Notes under the pieces: model-generated
Seen by the model: only the letters and a program-made list of their open reading frames with translations
Database searches by the model: none
What the model was told of the DNA's origin: nothing
Program-made: the position numbers and the translations under genes
Part shown: positions 7,950 through 17,714 of the stretch, piece after piece
How the letters are laid out: every line of letters starts with the position of its first letter
How positions within the stretch are numbered: the first letter of the stretch is position 1
Assembly: GCF_900103415.1 (NCBI RefSeq)
Contig: NZ_FMXB01000003.1
Location: 127,562-191,561 of the forward strand
Source: Methanobrevibacter millerae
GTDB taxonomy: Archaea; Methanobacteriota; Methanobacteria; Methanobacteriales; Methanobacteriaceae
Direction: 5' to 3'
DNA: 64,000 nt

Positions 7950-9506
7950 TTAATTAATTATTCTTTTATACAGATATATTCCATCTATATTGGTTTCTTC
8001 AGTATAATTCGTCAGATTAAGCTCTTTGTGTGAAATGTAATAATCTATCGATGCACTTTCAATGCTGCCTATCCTGTCATTCGGTATTCCCGTTACGTTT
8101 TTGCCAAGATACCAGTGGTACGGCCGCATATTATAGGTTCCGATTATCATGTCTGTGTAATTGTCATTGTTTGAAATGATATAGTCTGAAATCTCTTCAG
8201 GACCCATGTAATATCTCGTATCCTCAAATGTCATGGTAAACGCAAAGCCCTGAACGATAAAAAGCACGATTAATACTATTGGAAGAATCTTCTTTTTAGG
8301 TATCCTTTCGTTAATTTCCTCAACAGCCACCATTAAAAAGTATGTGAATGCGGGAAATGCCGGAATGATGTATCTGTTGACCTTGATTACGTAATATGAG
8401 AAGAATATGAAGTTTGCCAGAAGCCAACCTGCCATCATCAGTCCGCCCTGGTTTTTGCTGTTTTTTCCAATGATTAATAATCCTAAAAAGGTGATTATTA
8501 TCGTAATGAACGAGCTGAAGTGATTGAAGGTCACAAGAGCTATTAACAGAAGAATTATTCCGATGATTTTCTCCTTGTTCAATTCAAAATTGCATTTTTT
8601 AGCCCATAAAACTGCACCGACAGCCATTATCACCAATACCAGTCCTGAAAGGATTGTGGGATTTTCAAGGGCAGGAGTATGCTTTACAAACACTATGCTT
8701 GAAGACGAAATGAAATTCGGAAAGTTGACGATGTAATAGGTGAGGTCTGTATTGTAGGCCGCATCTTTAGTAGATCCAAGGGTTCCTCCGGCTCCTCCGG
8801 CAAGCAGGTCGGTAAAACCGAGGTTTCCATTGCTCATCGTATTGACAGTAACTAAAATGATGGTGCTTAGGATGGCCGCAATTGCCAGGCCGATGAGCAT
8901 GTATTTCAAGTCCTTTCTGTTAATCTTAAATGAATTGTGGTAGATATAGCACAGCACTATTACAGGAAGAATCAGGCCAGTGTTGTATCTTGTGAAAAAT
9001 GAGATTACAAACATGACGATTGCTCCAACGTAATATTTCGGAGTGTCCATGGCCCTAATCGTGAAATATATTGCCCAGATGGTGACTGCAACTGAAGGTA
9101 CGTCCAGACTGCCGTTTGCAAGCCAGGTGAGGCTAAGGGCAAGTCCTGAATAGACTATTGCTCCCGTTAAGCTTAAAAGCTTGTCGAATCTTGTCCTTAA
9201 AAGCAGGTACATTCCAACGTTTCCAAGTATTGCAAAGATTCCGGTAACGATGTAGATTGCCAGCCTGTCGACAAGTCCCGCCCTGAAGAGAAGGGAGGTT
9301 AAAAAACAGATTACTGGTGAGAGAAAAATGTCATAGGTTGAATAGATATTGGTTCCCGTAAAGTAAAGGGCGTTTCTCAGGTATAGGAATATGTCTGAGC
9401 AGTAAATGCCCAGATTCATGTTGAAATTGATGTAGTATCCAATCAGTATGCAGCTGAATACAAAGACGAATATGATTTCCTTTTTGTCTTTTAGATTTAG
9501 ATTCAT
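7950..9506 (-). CDS. Multi-pass membrane glycosyltransferase-like protein (GT39/ArnT type)
   Basis: This 518-residue protein has about 11-12 hydrophobic helices and a short C-terminal soluble tail (from about residue 430), the plan of GT-C glycosyltransferases that use polyprenyl-phosphate sugars on the outer face of the membrane. The first loop contains NLGIYCSDIFLYLRNALY, where acidic Asp follows the first helix as in PMT/ArnT enzymes. Family membership is judged from layout rather than a firm motif, so donor and acceptor are unknown. The start has an AGTGATT site and the gene lies 15 nt after the UbiA-type gene, suggesting a shared transcript. The adjacent sialic-acid-like genes on the other strand make a role in surface glycans plausible. 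Confidence 0.6.
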   Translation of the reverse strand: MNLNLKDKKEIIFVFVFSCILIGYYINFNMNLGIYCSDIFLYLRNALYFTGTNIYSTYDIFLSPVICFLTSLLFRAGLVDRLAIYIVTGIFAILGNVGMYLLLRTRFDKLLSLTGAIVYSGLALSLTWLANGSLDVPSVAVTIWAIYFTIRAMDTPKYYVGAIVMFVISFFTRYNTGLILPVIVLCYIYHNSFKINRKDLKYMLIGLAIAAILSTIILVTVNTMSNGNLGFTDLLAGGAGGTLGSTKDAAYNTDLTYYIVNFPNFISSSSIVFVKHTPALENPTILSGLVLVIMAVGAVLWAKKCNFELNKEKIIGIILLLIALVTFNHFSSFITIIITFLGLLIIGKNSKNQGGLMMAGWLLANFIFFSYYVIKVNRYIIPAFPAFTYFLMVAVEEINERIPKKKILPIVLIVLFIVQGFAFTMTFEDTRYYMGPEEISDYIISNNDNYTDMIIGTYNMRPYHWYLGKNVTGIPNDRIGSIESASIDYYISHKELNLTNYTEETNIDGIYLYKRIIN

Positions 9507-9521
9507 TTCTAATCACTTTGT

Positions 9522-10364
9522 TTAAAACGATCCGACTGCAAATGCGACAAATGCAATCAGCATTCCGATTTTAAGGTATTTGGACACTTTGGCCGCATTT
9601 TCAGATTCCTGATTTTTAAGAAAGATAATTCCTGAATAGATGAATATCAGCACTGCAACGGATATTATCGCCATATAATAGATGTTGAATATGTGATTAT
9701 AATATAAAAGCGGACAGAGGCCGCAATCAAGGATTATCAGCACGAAAGTGATTATTGCTGATGGCTTCGTTCCGTAAAGTATTGGGAAGGTTTTAGCCCC
9801 TTCGGACTTGTCTCCTTCAATGTCTTCCACATCTTTCGTGATTTCCCTTGCCGTTGTCATTATGAATGCAAAGAATCCCAAAAAGATTGAAATAGAAATT
9901 ATCGGCTCGGTACCGATTGAATATCCTCCGAAAGCAAAGCAAAGTCCCGTCATGAATCCTACAGTCAGATTCCCGATTAAAGGAGTTGATTTCAGTTTAT
10001 ATGCGTAAACATACAAAACAACGTCTGCAAAGAGAACTATGGCGAATGGAATCCAGCTTCCCGTCAGATAGCTGATTAGCGCTCCACATACAGTTCCCGC
10101 TAAAAAGAGTCCGTAAGCGTAGTTTCTTGCAGTCTTTGGAGTGATTCTGCCTGAAGGTATCGGCCTTGAAGGCTTGTTAATCAGGTCGATTTTATAATCG
10201 AAATAATCGTTGATTACGTTTCCTGCACTTATCTCAAAAAGCACCGCCAGCATTGCAAGTATTATGGGAATGGAAACGGTATGGTCAACGATAGCCACAA
10301 GAACGATAGCTATTCCCGCCATCACCACATTTCCTGGTCTTAAAATTTCTATATACGGATTCAT
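9522..10364 (-). CDS. Digeranylgeranylglyceryl phosphate synthase (UbiA family)
   Basis: This 280-residue membrane prenyltransferase adds the second geranylgeranyl chain to geranylgeranylglyceryl phosphate, a committed step of archaeal ether lipid synthesis. The first Asp-rich motif NDYFDYKIDLINKPSRPIPS is near residue 50 and the second, REITKDVEDIEGDKSEGAKT, near 168; both bind Mg-pyrophosphate. About eight or nine helices are visible. The N-terminus MNPYIEILRPGNVVMA is typical of the archaeal DGGGP synthase branch rather than of heme or quinone UbiA enzymes. An AGTGA site precedes the ATG. It is the first gene of a two-gene minus-strand unit and is divergent from the inositol-phosphate synthase gene. 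Confidence 0.88.
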   Translation of the reverse strand: MNPYIEILRPGNVVMAGIAIVLVAIVDHTVSIPIILAMLAVLFEISAGNVINDYFDYKIDLINKPSRPIPSGRITPKTARNYAYGLFLAGTVCGALISYLTGSWIPFAIVLFADVVLYVYAYKLKSTPLIGNLTVGFMTGLCFAFGGYSIGTEPIISISIFLGFFAFIMTTAREITKDVEDIEGDKSEGAKTFPILYGTKPSAIITFVLIILDCGLCPLLYYNHIFNIYYMAIISVAVLIFIYSGIIFLKNQESENAAKVSKYLKIGMLIAFVAFAVGSF

Positions 10365-10542
10365 GTTTTCACTTAAAGAATTATTTTTTAAAGGCTTATT
10401 GCCTCTTTAAAGCTATTTAATCAGTGAAATAGCATATTAATGATTGCTTTCACTTATCAATAATTATAAAAACTATTAAATATTACATATTATAATATAT
10501 TATTTTATTATTTATATTATTACTTTTTAGCTGGTGTTAAAT

Positions 10543-11637
10543 TTGAACAAGATTAAGATAGCAATAGTTGGGATAGGAAACTGTGCGAGTTCCCTTATCC
10601 AAGGAATTCACTATTATGATGGAAAAAACCCTGAAGATGCAATAGGACTTATGCACTGGGAAATCGGAGGCTACAAACCAAGCGATATTGATGTTGTAGC
10701 TGCATTTGACGTTGATGCAAGAAAAGTTGGAAAAACAATTGATGAGGCAATATTCGCCAAACCGAACTGCACAACCGTTTTTCAGAAAGACATACCAAAA
10801 TACGACGTAAAGGTAAGCATGGGTCACGTTTTGGACGGAGTTGCAGAGCACATGTCCAAGTATGATGATGAATTCACTTTCGTCGTAAGCGATGAGGAAC
10901 CTGTCGACGTTGTAGAGGTTTTAAAGGAAAGCGGCGCTGAAATACTCGTTAATTACTTGCCTGTAGGTTCAGAAGAGGCCGCAAGATACTACGCTCAATG
11001 CGCACTTGACGCAGGAGTTGCCTACGTTAACTGTATGCCAGTATTCATTGTAAGCGATGACGAATGGGATGCTAAATTCAGAGAAAAAGGAATTCCTATT
11101 GTTGGAGACGACATCAAGGCTCAAATCGGTGCTACTATTACACACAGAACACTAGCTAGCTTATTCATGGATAGGGGAGTTAAATTAGATAAAACCTATC
11201 AGATTAATACCGGTGGTAATACCGACTTTTTGAACATGCTTAACAGGGATCGTCTGGATTCCAAAAAGGAATCAAAAACCGAAGCTGTCCAGTCAGTCTT
11301 AAAGGAAAGGATGGACGACAGGGATATCCATATCGGACCTAGTGACTACGTCCCATGGCAAAACGACAATAAATTATGCTTCCTCAGAATGGAAGGACGT
11401 ACCTTCGGGGACGTTCCTATGAACATTGAGCTTCGCTTAAGCGTTGAGGATTCACCTAATTCCGCAGGCTGTGTCATTGATGCAGTAAGATGCTGTAAAA
11501 TAGGTTTGGAAAGAGGTATCGGTGGACAATTAACTTCTATTTCTTCATACACCATGAAACACCCTCCAATCCAATACACAGACGACGAAGCATACGATAA
11601 TGTTGAAAAATTCATTTCCGGCGATTTGGAAAGATAA
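10543..11637 (+). CDS. myo-Inositol-1-phosphate synthase
   Basis: The enzyme converts glucose 6-phosphate to inositol 1-phosphate with NAD, the head-group precursor of archaetidylinositol lipids. The Rossmann motif IAIVGIGNCASSLIQGI is at the N-terminus. Other family segments are DIKAQIGATITHRTLASLF near residue 197, INTGGNTDFLNMLNRDRLDS near 220, and KIGLERGIGGQLTSISSY near 325. At 364 residues it matches the short archaeal/Thermotoga-type synthase. The frame is open from GTG 10534, but GGTGTTAAA there is the local ribosome-site pattern, which places the true start at TTG 10543. It lies next to the ether-lipid UbiA gene, consistent with lipid synthesis. Confidence 0.88.
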   Translation: MNKIKIAIVGIGNCASSLIQGIHYYDGKNPEDAIGLMHWEIGGYKPSDIDVVAAFDVDARKVGKTIDEAIFAKPNCTTVFQKDIPKYDVKVSMGHVLDGVAEHMSKYDDEFTFVVSDEEPVDVVEVLKESGAEILVNYLPVGSEEAARYYAQCALDAGVAYVNCMPVFIVSDDEWDAKFREKGIPIVGDDIKAQIGATITHRTLASLFMDRGVKLDKTYQINTGGNTDFLNMLNRDRLDSKKESKTEAVQSVLKERMDDRDIHIGPSDYVPWQNDNKLCFLRMEGRTFGDVPMNIELRLSVEDSPNSAGCVIDAVRCCKIGLERGIGGQLTSISSYTMKHPPIQYTDDEAYDNVEKFISGDLER

Positions 11638-11763
11638 TTTTTCAATCCCTATTTTTTTTATTAGTATTACAAATTTATTAATATATGAACATACATATAT
11701 TGTAGTATAATGTATGAAAATTACTCAGTTAACTGTAAATAATTTTAAAGAGGTGTTAAATAA

Positions 11764-13470
11764 ATGGCTAAAGTAAGAATTACTGAAACTGCACTTCGGG
11801 ATGCCCACCAGTCCTTACTTGCAACTAGGATGAGAACCAGGGACATGGTTCCTATTGCAGAAGAGATGGATAAAGTAGGATACTTCTCTGTTGAAGCGTG
11901 GGGTGGAGCAACTTTTGATACATGTATCAGATATTTAAATGAGGATCCCTGGGAAAGATTAAGGAACTTAAAGTCTGAATTTAATAAAACTCCTATTCAA
12001 ATGCTTTTAAGGGGACAAAACCTAGTGGGTTATAAGCATTATCCTGATGACGTCGTTACAAAATTCGTTGAAAAATCCTATGAAAACGGTGTAGACATTT
12101 TTAGAGTTTTCGATGCCTTAAACGATATCAGAAATATGGAAAAGGCAATTAAAGTCGCAAAAGCTCAGGGCGCCCATGTACAGGGTACAATCAGCTACAC
12201 CATCAGTCCGGTTCATACCCTGGACGATTTCGTGGATTTGGCCAAGGAGCTTGAAGCTCTTGACTGTGATTCCGTGGCCATCAAGGACATGGCAGGACTT
12301 ATTACTCCTTCAGCCGCATATGATTTGGTATCCAAACTCAAAGAGGAAACCGATTTGCTGGTTGACCTGCACTGCCACTGTACAAGCGGAATGACTCCTA
12401 TCAGCTATTATGCCGCATGTCAGGCAGGCGTGGACATACTGGACACTGCTATTTCACCGCTCTCCTGGGGTACTTCACAGCCTCCAACCGAGAGTATGGT
12501 TGCAGCCCTCCAGGGAACTCCGTATGACACGGAATTGGACTTGAAACAGCTGGCGTCAATTAAAAAGTACTTTGAAGACATCAAGGAAAAGTACGCAACA
12601 ATACTTGACCCTATCGCTGAAAGTATCGATGCAGATGTATTATTGTATCAGATTCCTGGCGGAATGCTTTCAAATCTCATTTCACAGCTCAAGGAACAGA
12701 ACGCCCTTGACAGGTACAACGACGTGCTTGAGGAAATGCCACGTGTTAGGAAGGACATGGGTTATCCTCCGCTCGTAACTCCGACAAGCCAGATTGTAGG
12801 TATCCAGGCGGTCATGAACGTCCTCGGTGGAGAAAGGTACAAAACCGTATCCAACGAAGTCAAGGAATACATGAAAGGAAATTACGGAAGGCCTCCTGCA
12901 CCTGTTGATCCTGAAATCTCCAAGAAAATAATCGGAGACGAAGAGGTCATTACCTGCAGGCCTGGAGATCTTTTGGAGCCTGAATTCGACAAATATAAAT
13001 CCGAAGGAATGGAGAAAGGATTCGTCAAAACCGATGAAGACGCATTGACTTATGCAATGTATCCTCCGATTGCCCCTAAATTCCTAAAAGGGGAAGCTGT
13101 TGAGGAAGAGCTTAAGGCACCATCCATTGTTGACGATGAAATCGGAATTCCGACCCAGTATAACGTTGAAGTTGACGGAGACGTTTATGAAGTTAAAATC
13201 ATGCCTACCGGATTCATGGAAGTTGAGGAAACCGAAAAAGGTCCTTTCACTCCTGTTGAAGGTGGAGTATTCTCCTCAATGCAGGGTATGGTAATCAAGG
13301 TTAACGTTAACGTTGGAGATAAGGTATCTGAAGGCTCAACAATCGCTGTTATCGAAGCCATGAAAATGGAAAACGACATTCAGTCCGAAGTTGAAGGTGT
13401 CGTTAAGGAAATTTTCGTGGAACCTGGTGACGCAGTCAGCGCCGGAGATATCCTGATGGTTATCGAATAG
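11764..13470 (+). CDS. pycB: Pyruvate carboxylase subunit B
   Basis: PycB is the carboxyltransferase and biotin-carrier subunit of two-subunit archaeal pyruvate carboxylase, making oxaloacetate for the incomplete reductive TCA branch. The TIM-barrel transferase covers residues 1-290, with ETALRDAHQSLLATRMRTRD at 8-27, FRVFDALND near 113 and VDLHCHCTSGM near 200. A conserved PYC/OADA domain follows. The C-terminal biotinyl domain (about 495-568) has EAMKMEND with the biotin-accepting Lys534. The start follows GAGGTGTTAAATAA. The length (568 residues) is as expected. The biotin carboxylase subunit pycA is not in the window. The adjacent minus-strand fumarase gene and the kor operon belong to the same pathway. 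Confidence 0.94.
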   Translation: MAKVRITETALRDAHQSLLATRMRTRDMVPIAEEMDKVGYFSVEAWGGATFDTCIRYLNEDPWERLRNLKSEFNKTPIQMLLRGQNLVGYKHYPDDVVTKFVEKSYENGVDIFRVFDALNDIRNMEKAIKVAKAQGAHVQGTISYTISPVHTLDDFVDLAKELEALDCDSVAIKDMAGLITPSAAYDLVSKLKEETDLLVDLHCHCTSGMTPISYYAACQAGVDILDTAISPLSWGTSQPPTESMVAALQGTPYDTELDLKQLASIKKYFEDIKEKYATILDPIAESIDADVLLYQIPGGMLSNLISQLKEQNALDRYNDVLEEMPRVRKDMGYPPLVTPTSQIVGIQAVMNVLGGERYKTVSNEVKEYMKGNYGRPPAPVDPEISKKIIGDEEVITCRPGDLLEPEFDKYKSEGMEKGFVKTDEDALTYAMYPPIAPKFLKGEAVEEELKAPSIVDDEIGIPTQYNVEVDGDVYEVKIMPTGFMEVEETEKGPFTPVEGGVFSSMQGMVIKVNVNVGDKVSEGSTIAVIEAMKMENDIQSEVEGVVKEIFVEPGDAVSAGDILMVIE

Positions 13471-13806
13471 ATAACCTACTTATTATTTTTTTTAAATTTT
13501 TTATTATTTTATATTGATAAATTATTATTTTGATTATTCTACAAATTAAATTTTTAGGATTTTGTACATATTTTAATCATTGGTGCATTTTGTTGCTTTT
13601 TTTAATAAATATTGAATGTTAACATCGTGAATTTTGCCCGGTTAGTCATTTTCAATAGTAAAAGATTGTCATTTTGTTTAATTTTTTCATTGAATATGTT
13701 ATAATCTTTTAGAAAATCAATTAGACAAATTTATATATTTCAGAGTATAAAGATTATAATATCGAAGTTTTAGATAAAAACTTTGAAAATTTTTTAAGGT
13801 GAAAAA
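13471..13806. other. AT-rich intergenic region
   Basis: 336 nt without a credible gene. It begins with T-rich runs that may end pycB transcription and finishes with a TATA-like element and the AAGGTGA ribosome site (13796-13802) of the SDR gene. I see no repeat or hairpin of note in the middle. Confidence 0.6.
13727..13739 (+). promoter_or_regulatory. TATA-box candidate for the SDR gene
   Basis: AAATTTATATATT is a strong match to the archaeal TATA box. It lies about 75 nt upstream of the ATG at 13807, implying a leader of about 45-50 nt. Confidence 0.5.
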
Positions 13807-14577
13807 ATGAAAAACTACTTTGATATTAAAGATAAGGTCGCTCTTGTTACTGGAGCATCTTCCGGTCTCGGTTGGCAAATTGCTCAGGCATACGCTAGCC
13901 AAGGAGCTAAATTAGCATTATTCGCTAGAAGAGAAGAAAGACTCATCGAAAACAAAAAAATCTTAGAAGATGAATATGGCGTTGAAGTCATGTACGCCAT
14001 AACGGATGTCGGAGACCCTGAAAACATCGCCGAATCTGTTAAAAAAGTAGTTGACCATTTCGGAAGAATCGATATCCTCGTAACCGCAGCTGGTATGGGT
14101 AACAACAAACCTGTTGTCGACCAAAGTGCTGACGAATGGGATAGACACATTAAAATCGACTTAAGCGGTGTATACTACACCTGTGCAGAAGTCGGTAAAG
14201 TAATGATCGAACAAAACTATGGTAAAATTATCAACATCGGTTCAATTCACTCCCGCGTAATCTTCCCTGGTGGAGGAATTTCCGCATACTCCTCAGCAAA
14301 AGGTGGAGTAATGAACTTAACCAAAAATCTTGCTGTCGAATGGGCTAAATACAACATTACCGTTAACGCAATCGGTCCTGCAGTATTCGAAACCGAATTG
14401 ACTGTAGACAGTATTGAAATGGAAGGATTCATGGACTTAATTACAGCATACTGTCCTATGGGCAGACTTGGTGAACCTGGTGAACTCGACGGTCTTGCAA
14501 TTTACTTCGCATCCGACGCTTCCAGTTTCTGTACCGGACAATTGGTCTGTGTAGACGGTGGTTGGACAGCTATTTAA
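13807..14577 (+). CDS. SDR-family NAD(P)-dependent oxidoreductase
   Basis: The 256-residue enzyme has the complete classical short-chain dehydrogenase set: cofactor motif TGASSGLG at 16-23, TAAG at 95-98 in place of NAAG, the catalytic Ser in NIGSIHS near 143, and YSSAK near 160 with the catalytic Tyr and Lys. The C-terminus SSFCTGQLVCVDGGW is typical of the gluconate 5-dehydrogenase/glucose dehydrogenase/FabG-like subgroup. The arginines in FARREER after the second strand favour NADP. The substrate cannot be inferred. The gene is monocistronic, with its own TATA-like box, a strong AAGGTGA site and a near-perfect terminator on its stop codon, and its regular codon choice suggests high expression. 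Confidence 0.82.
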   Translation: MKNYFDIKDKVALVTGASSGLGWQIAQAYASQGAKLALFARREERLIENKKILEDEYGVEVMYAITDVGDPENIAESVKKVVDHFGRIDILVTAAGMGNNKPVVDQSADEWDRHIKIDLSGVYYTCAEVGKVMIEQNYGKIINIGSIHSRVIFPGGGISAYSSAKGGVMNLTKNLAVEWAKYNITVNAIGPAVFETELTVDSIEMEGFMDLITAYCPMGRLGEPGELDGLAIYFASDASSFCTGQLVCVDGGWTAI

Positions 14578-14598
14578 GTGTAATTTCAAATTACACTT
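14576..14598 (+). terminator. Intrinsic terminator overlapping the SDR stop codon
   Basis: AAGTGTAATTT and AAATTACACTT form a perfect 11-bp stem with a one-base centre (a hairpin would open some pairs as loop), followed by a run of seven Ts. Two bases of the TAA stop are inside the stem. Confidence 0.75.
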
Positions 14599-14639
14599 CT
14601 TTTTTTATTTTTTAAATTAATTAACTTGATTTAATCTAT

Positions 14640-14659
14640 TTACTAGAATTTTCCAGTAA
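14640..14659. repeat. Dispersed 20-bp palindrome, copy 1
   Basis: TTACTAGAATTTTCCAGTAA is an imperfect palindrome (TTACT/AGTAA and GAA/TTC arms) followed by AGAG and six Ts. Copies occur at 20486-20505 and 46238-46257. Confidence 0.6.
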
Positions 14660-14825
14660 GAGTTTTTTCGCATCTGAATATAATCATTAATTAATCGTGA
14701 TGTGCTATATTTCTTTCATTTGAACGTTTTTTCAATAATTATTATATATCAGTAAAAACATATATTATAATGTAAAGAATACTTAACAATATTTAAATTG
14801 TGCTTTACAAACTGATGTGATAATT

Positions 14826-17714
14826 ATGAAATCAAATAAAAAAATTCTATGTTTGCTTATTGCATTAATCATGCTTTTAGCCGTTAATGCGGTAAGTGCA
14901 ACGGAAGACACTTCAGATATCATTGCAGCTGATGACTCTGCAATCGATTCCGAGATTAGTCTTTCTCAAGATAATGAATTGGGGGCTGGGGAAACCTTTG
15001 TCATTACAAACACAACGTTCAGCAATTATTTCACTGCTGATGGTGAGTTGAATGGCAATGTTAGTGAAGGCTCTACTTTGGACTTCCAAGGTACTTTTAC
15101 CGGTACTGATTATAAAGTAAACATAACTAAACCGGTAACAATCATTTCAAGTACTGAGGATGCGCTGTTTAACGATATTGGTAAAAAGGATACTGCTGGC
15201 GGTTGTTTCCATATCTCTGCCGGCGGATCCGGTACTACCGTAACTGGTTTAAACTTTATAAACTCTGCATTTTACGTAACCGGAGCTTCTGATGTTGTGA
15301 TTGAAGATATCTACATGATGGCTAACATGTCAGGTGTAGGTTCCGGAACTGGTTTCATGTGTGTTCAGGCAGGTTCAAAAAATGTAACTGTTAAAGACAG
15401 CTATTTTGAAAACAGGGGAACTGGTTCAAGCATAATCGTTATTGGATATTCAGATTACTGTACTGTAGACAACAATGAAGTAGTAATTAATGGAAGTAGC
15501 GGTAATGCGGTCTATATAACCACTTATGTTCCTGCCAAATGGACAGGCACTGCACCTACAGGAAATGTCATTTCAAACAATTATATCCATGGTTTGAAAT
15601 CCGGCTTTTGTATGGCGCTTGTTGTTGCAGGAAATGAAAACTTAATTGAAAACAACACAATCGATTATAACGGTGCAAGCGGTATTGCAGGCCAGTCATT
15701 TTCCGCCCAAAACAATAATAACTATACAAACAATGTTTTAACCGGCGGATGCAGTTTCACGGCCGGTGATTTTTCCTACGTTTCAGGAAACATTGTTGAC
15801 GGTTCAATGACTGCAGGTTCCGATAGTATTGTTGAAGACAATCAAATGAAATCATTGTCATTATCAAAAGCAAATGCTGTTGTTGACAATAACATTATCG
15901 GTGAAGGTGGTGTAACCCTTAATGCGGCCGCTTTAAACACTACATTGACCAACAATATCATTTTATCTCCTGTAACGGTCAAATCCAAAAACAACACCAT
16001 TCAAAACAATACCATTAGTGCTGAAAGCGAATATGCAATTGACTTAACTACAACCACAGGAAATGAAGTTTCATTCAACACCTTATCTTCCAATGATTAC
16101 ATGGGGGATGAAGCAGTTAAAAGCAATGGAAACAACTCCGTTCACGATAACGCTGCATTGGGCAATGTTGTAACTAAAGACAATTTCTTCGTTTTCTTCG
16201 ATACTGACGGAAACTACAGAGACCTTAATTTCACTGTATTGTACTTTAAAGGTGAATTCGATAATTTGGTGGATGCAATTACAATCAATAAAAATATAAC
16301 TGTCTTAAGCCTGAACGCCACTTTAAATAACATGGCATTCATTCTGCTCGCTGACAGCATTAATTTAAACGGACTTAAAATGAACTTCGACGCTGCTCCT
16401 GTTTCAACCATGGGTTCAGCTATTTTAATCAATGGAACAAACGCTACAATTGAAGACATGCTAATCAGCTATGTTTTAAATGAATCCGATACTGCATATA
16501 TTATTTACGCAGAAAATGCCGATGATTTATGTATATTGGGTAATGAATTCTATTTGAACGCTAAAACTGACGGAAGTGAGGTAAATAACGTCATTTATGT
16601 TTCAGACACTTCAGACATATTGCTGGAGGATAATATCATTTTAGCTGATATTCCGTCATGCTACGTCGACTGGAAAGAAGTCCCTCCGGCAAGCGGCAAT
16701 TGGGTTAAATTCCCTGTCAGTGAAGGCCTGGTCTTTGAAGGATGCAGTGACCTGACCATAGTTGACAATTTCATTGGCGTTAGCTACAATGATGTTGTTG
16801 GAAGTTATGACACGATTTACGTAGTCGATATTAAAAATTCCAGTGGCGTTGAATTCAGTGATAACAACGTTTCAGGTATAGGCAAAACTTACATTTACGG
16901 ATTATACGTTGAAGCTGACGATTTGATTGTTGACAATAATATTTTTACCATAAAATCCGATTATTATGTCAATGATATGGAAATTGAAGCCTCTTTAGAC
17001 GCTACTGTAAGCAATAACATTTTTACTGCTGAGGCTGAAAGTCTTGCATATCCGATTTATTCAGGCATGAATGGCGGAGATTTGGAAGTTGAATATATCA
17101 ACAACACCATTAACGCAAAGGCAGATATCGTTTACGGCATGGAGCTTTGCGGCTCAAATGAAGTCGTTATGGGAAACACAATAAATGTGCTGGGAAATAA
17201 AACCACAGGCATTGCTTCTAAAAGCAAAACTTTATACGTTTTCAATAACACCATTAATGCTCCTGGTGAAAACTTAGGAAATTCATCAGTGGTTGAAATA
17301 TTCAAATCAATGTCCGTTGGCATTCAACTGGTTAACTCTTTCGCAAGCATTGAAGCAAATACGATCAACTCTGATTCCATAGGCATTCACGCTGAAGGCG
17401 GTTCAGTTTTAATTTACAATAATGCAATAAATGTTACTGACAACGGATTGACAGATTCCTATGCAATTTTCGCTGAAGAATCAGATGTAAGCATATTAGA
17501 CAACAATGTGACCTACGTTGGAAATACCTCCGGTGAAACGATAAACAATGCTGTCTGTTTAAATGACTGCGCTGAATCATTGATTGAAGGCAATGTTTTC
17601 GATATTTCCTTCCTTCATGCTATGTTGACTGGAAGGAAATTCCTCCTGGAAGCGGAGTTTGGGTTAAATTCCCTGTTTCTGAAGGTCTTGTATTCAACAA
17701 CTGTTCAGCTTTAA
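14826..17714 (+). CDS. Adhesin-like protein, N-terminal part of a frameshifted gene
   Basis: This is the first 962 residues of a large surface protein. A signal peptide (MKSNKKILCLLIALIMLLAV then NAVSA) starts it. The rest is NosD-like right-handed beta-helix sequence: many short units with NNTI, DNN and VSNN turns. From 16651 it carries a module of about 320 residues (PSCYVDWKE, SGNWVKFPVSEG, GSYDTIY, AYPIYSGMNGGDL) that recurs at about 17610 and 18570. At about 17607-17617 the frame shifts, so the last 35 residues (after GNVFDIS) are out of frame. The intact gene would run to 20431, about 1870 residues. The frame is also open from GTG 14817, but GATGTGAT is the ribosome site for ATG 14826. 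Such proteins are thought to bind host or microbial glycans. Confidence 0.8.
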   Translation: MKSNKKILCLLIALIMLLAVNAVSATEDTSDIIAADDSAIDSEISLSQDNELGAGETFVITNTTFSNYFTADGELNGNVSEGSTLDFQGTFTGTDYKVNITKPVTIISSTEDALFNDIGKKDTAGGCFHISAGGSGTTVTGLNFINSAFYVTGASDVVIEDIYMMANMSGVGSGTGFMCVQAGSKNVTVKDSYFENRGTGSSIIVIGYSDYCTVDNNEVVINGSSGNAVYITTYVPAKWTGTAPTGNVISNNYIHGLKSGFCMALVVAGNENLIENNTIDYNGASGIAGQSFSAQNNNNYTNNVLTGGCSFTAGDFSYVSGNIVDGSMTAGSDSIVEDNQMKSLSLSKANAVVDNNIIGEGGVTLNAAALNTTLTNNIILSPVTVKSKNNTIQNNTISAESEYAIDLTTTTGNEVSFNTLSSNDYMGDEAVKSNGNNSVHDNAALGNVVTKDNFFVFFDTDGNYRDLNFTVLYFKGEFDNLVDAITINKNITVLSLNATLNNMAFILLADSINLNGLKMNFDAAPVSTMGSAILINGTNATIEDMLISYVLNESDTAYIIYAENADDLCILGNEFYLNAKTDGSEVNNVIYVSDTSDILLEDNIILADIPSCYVDWKEVPPASGNWVKFPVSEGLVFEGCSDLTIVDNFIGVSYNDVVGSYDTIYVVDIKNSSGVEFSDNNVSGIGKTYIYGLYVEADDLIVDNNIFTIKSDYYVNDMEIEASLDATVSNNIFTAEAESLAYPIYSGMNGGDLEVEYINNTINAKADIVYGMELCGSNEVVMGNTINVLGNKTTGIASKSKTLYVFNNTINAPGENLGNSSVVEIFKSMSVGIQLVNSFASIEANTINSDSIGIHAEGGSVLIYNNAINVTDNGLTDSYAIFAEESDVSILDNNVTYVGNTSGETINNAVCLNDCAESLIEGNVFDISFLHAMLTGRKFLLEAEFGLNSLFLKVLYSTTVQL

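Noticed and set aside
13471..13726. Search for an RNA gene or hairpin in the long pycB-SDR gap
   Set aside because: Only low-complexity A/T runs; no stable stem or conserved RNA motif recognised.
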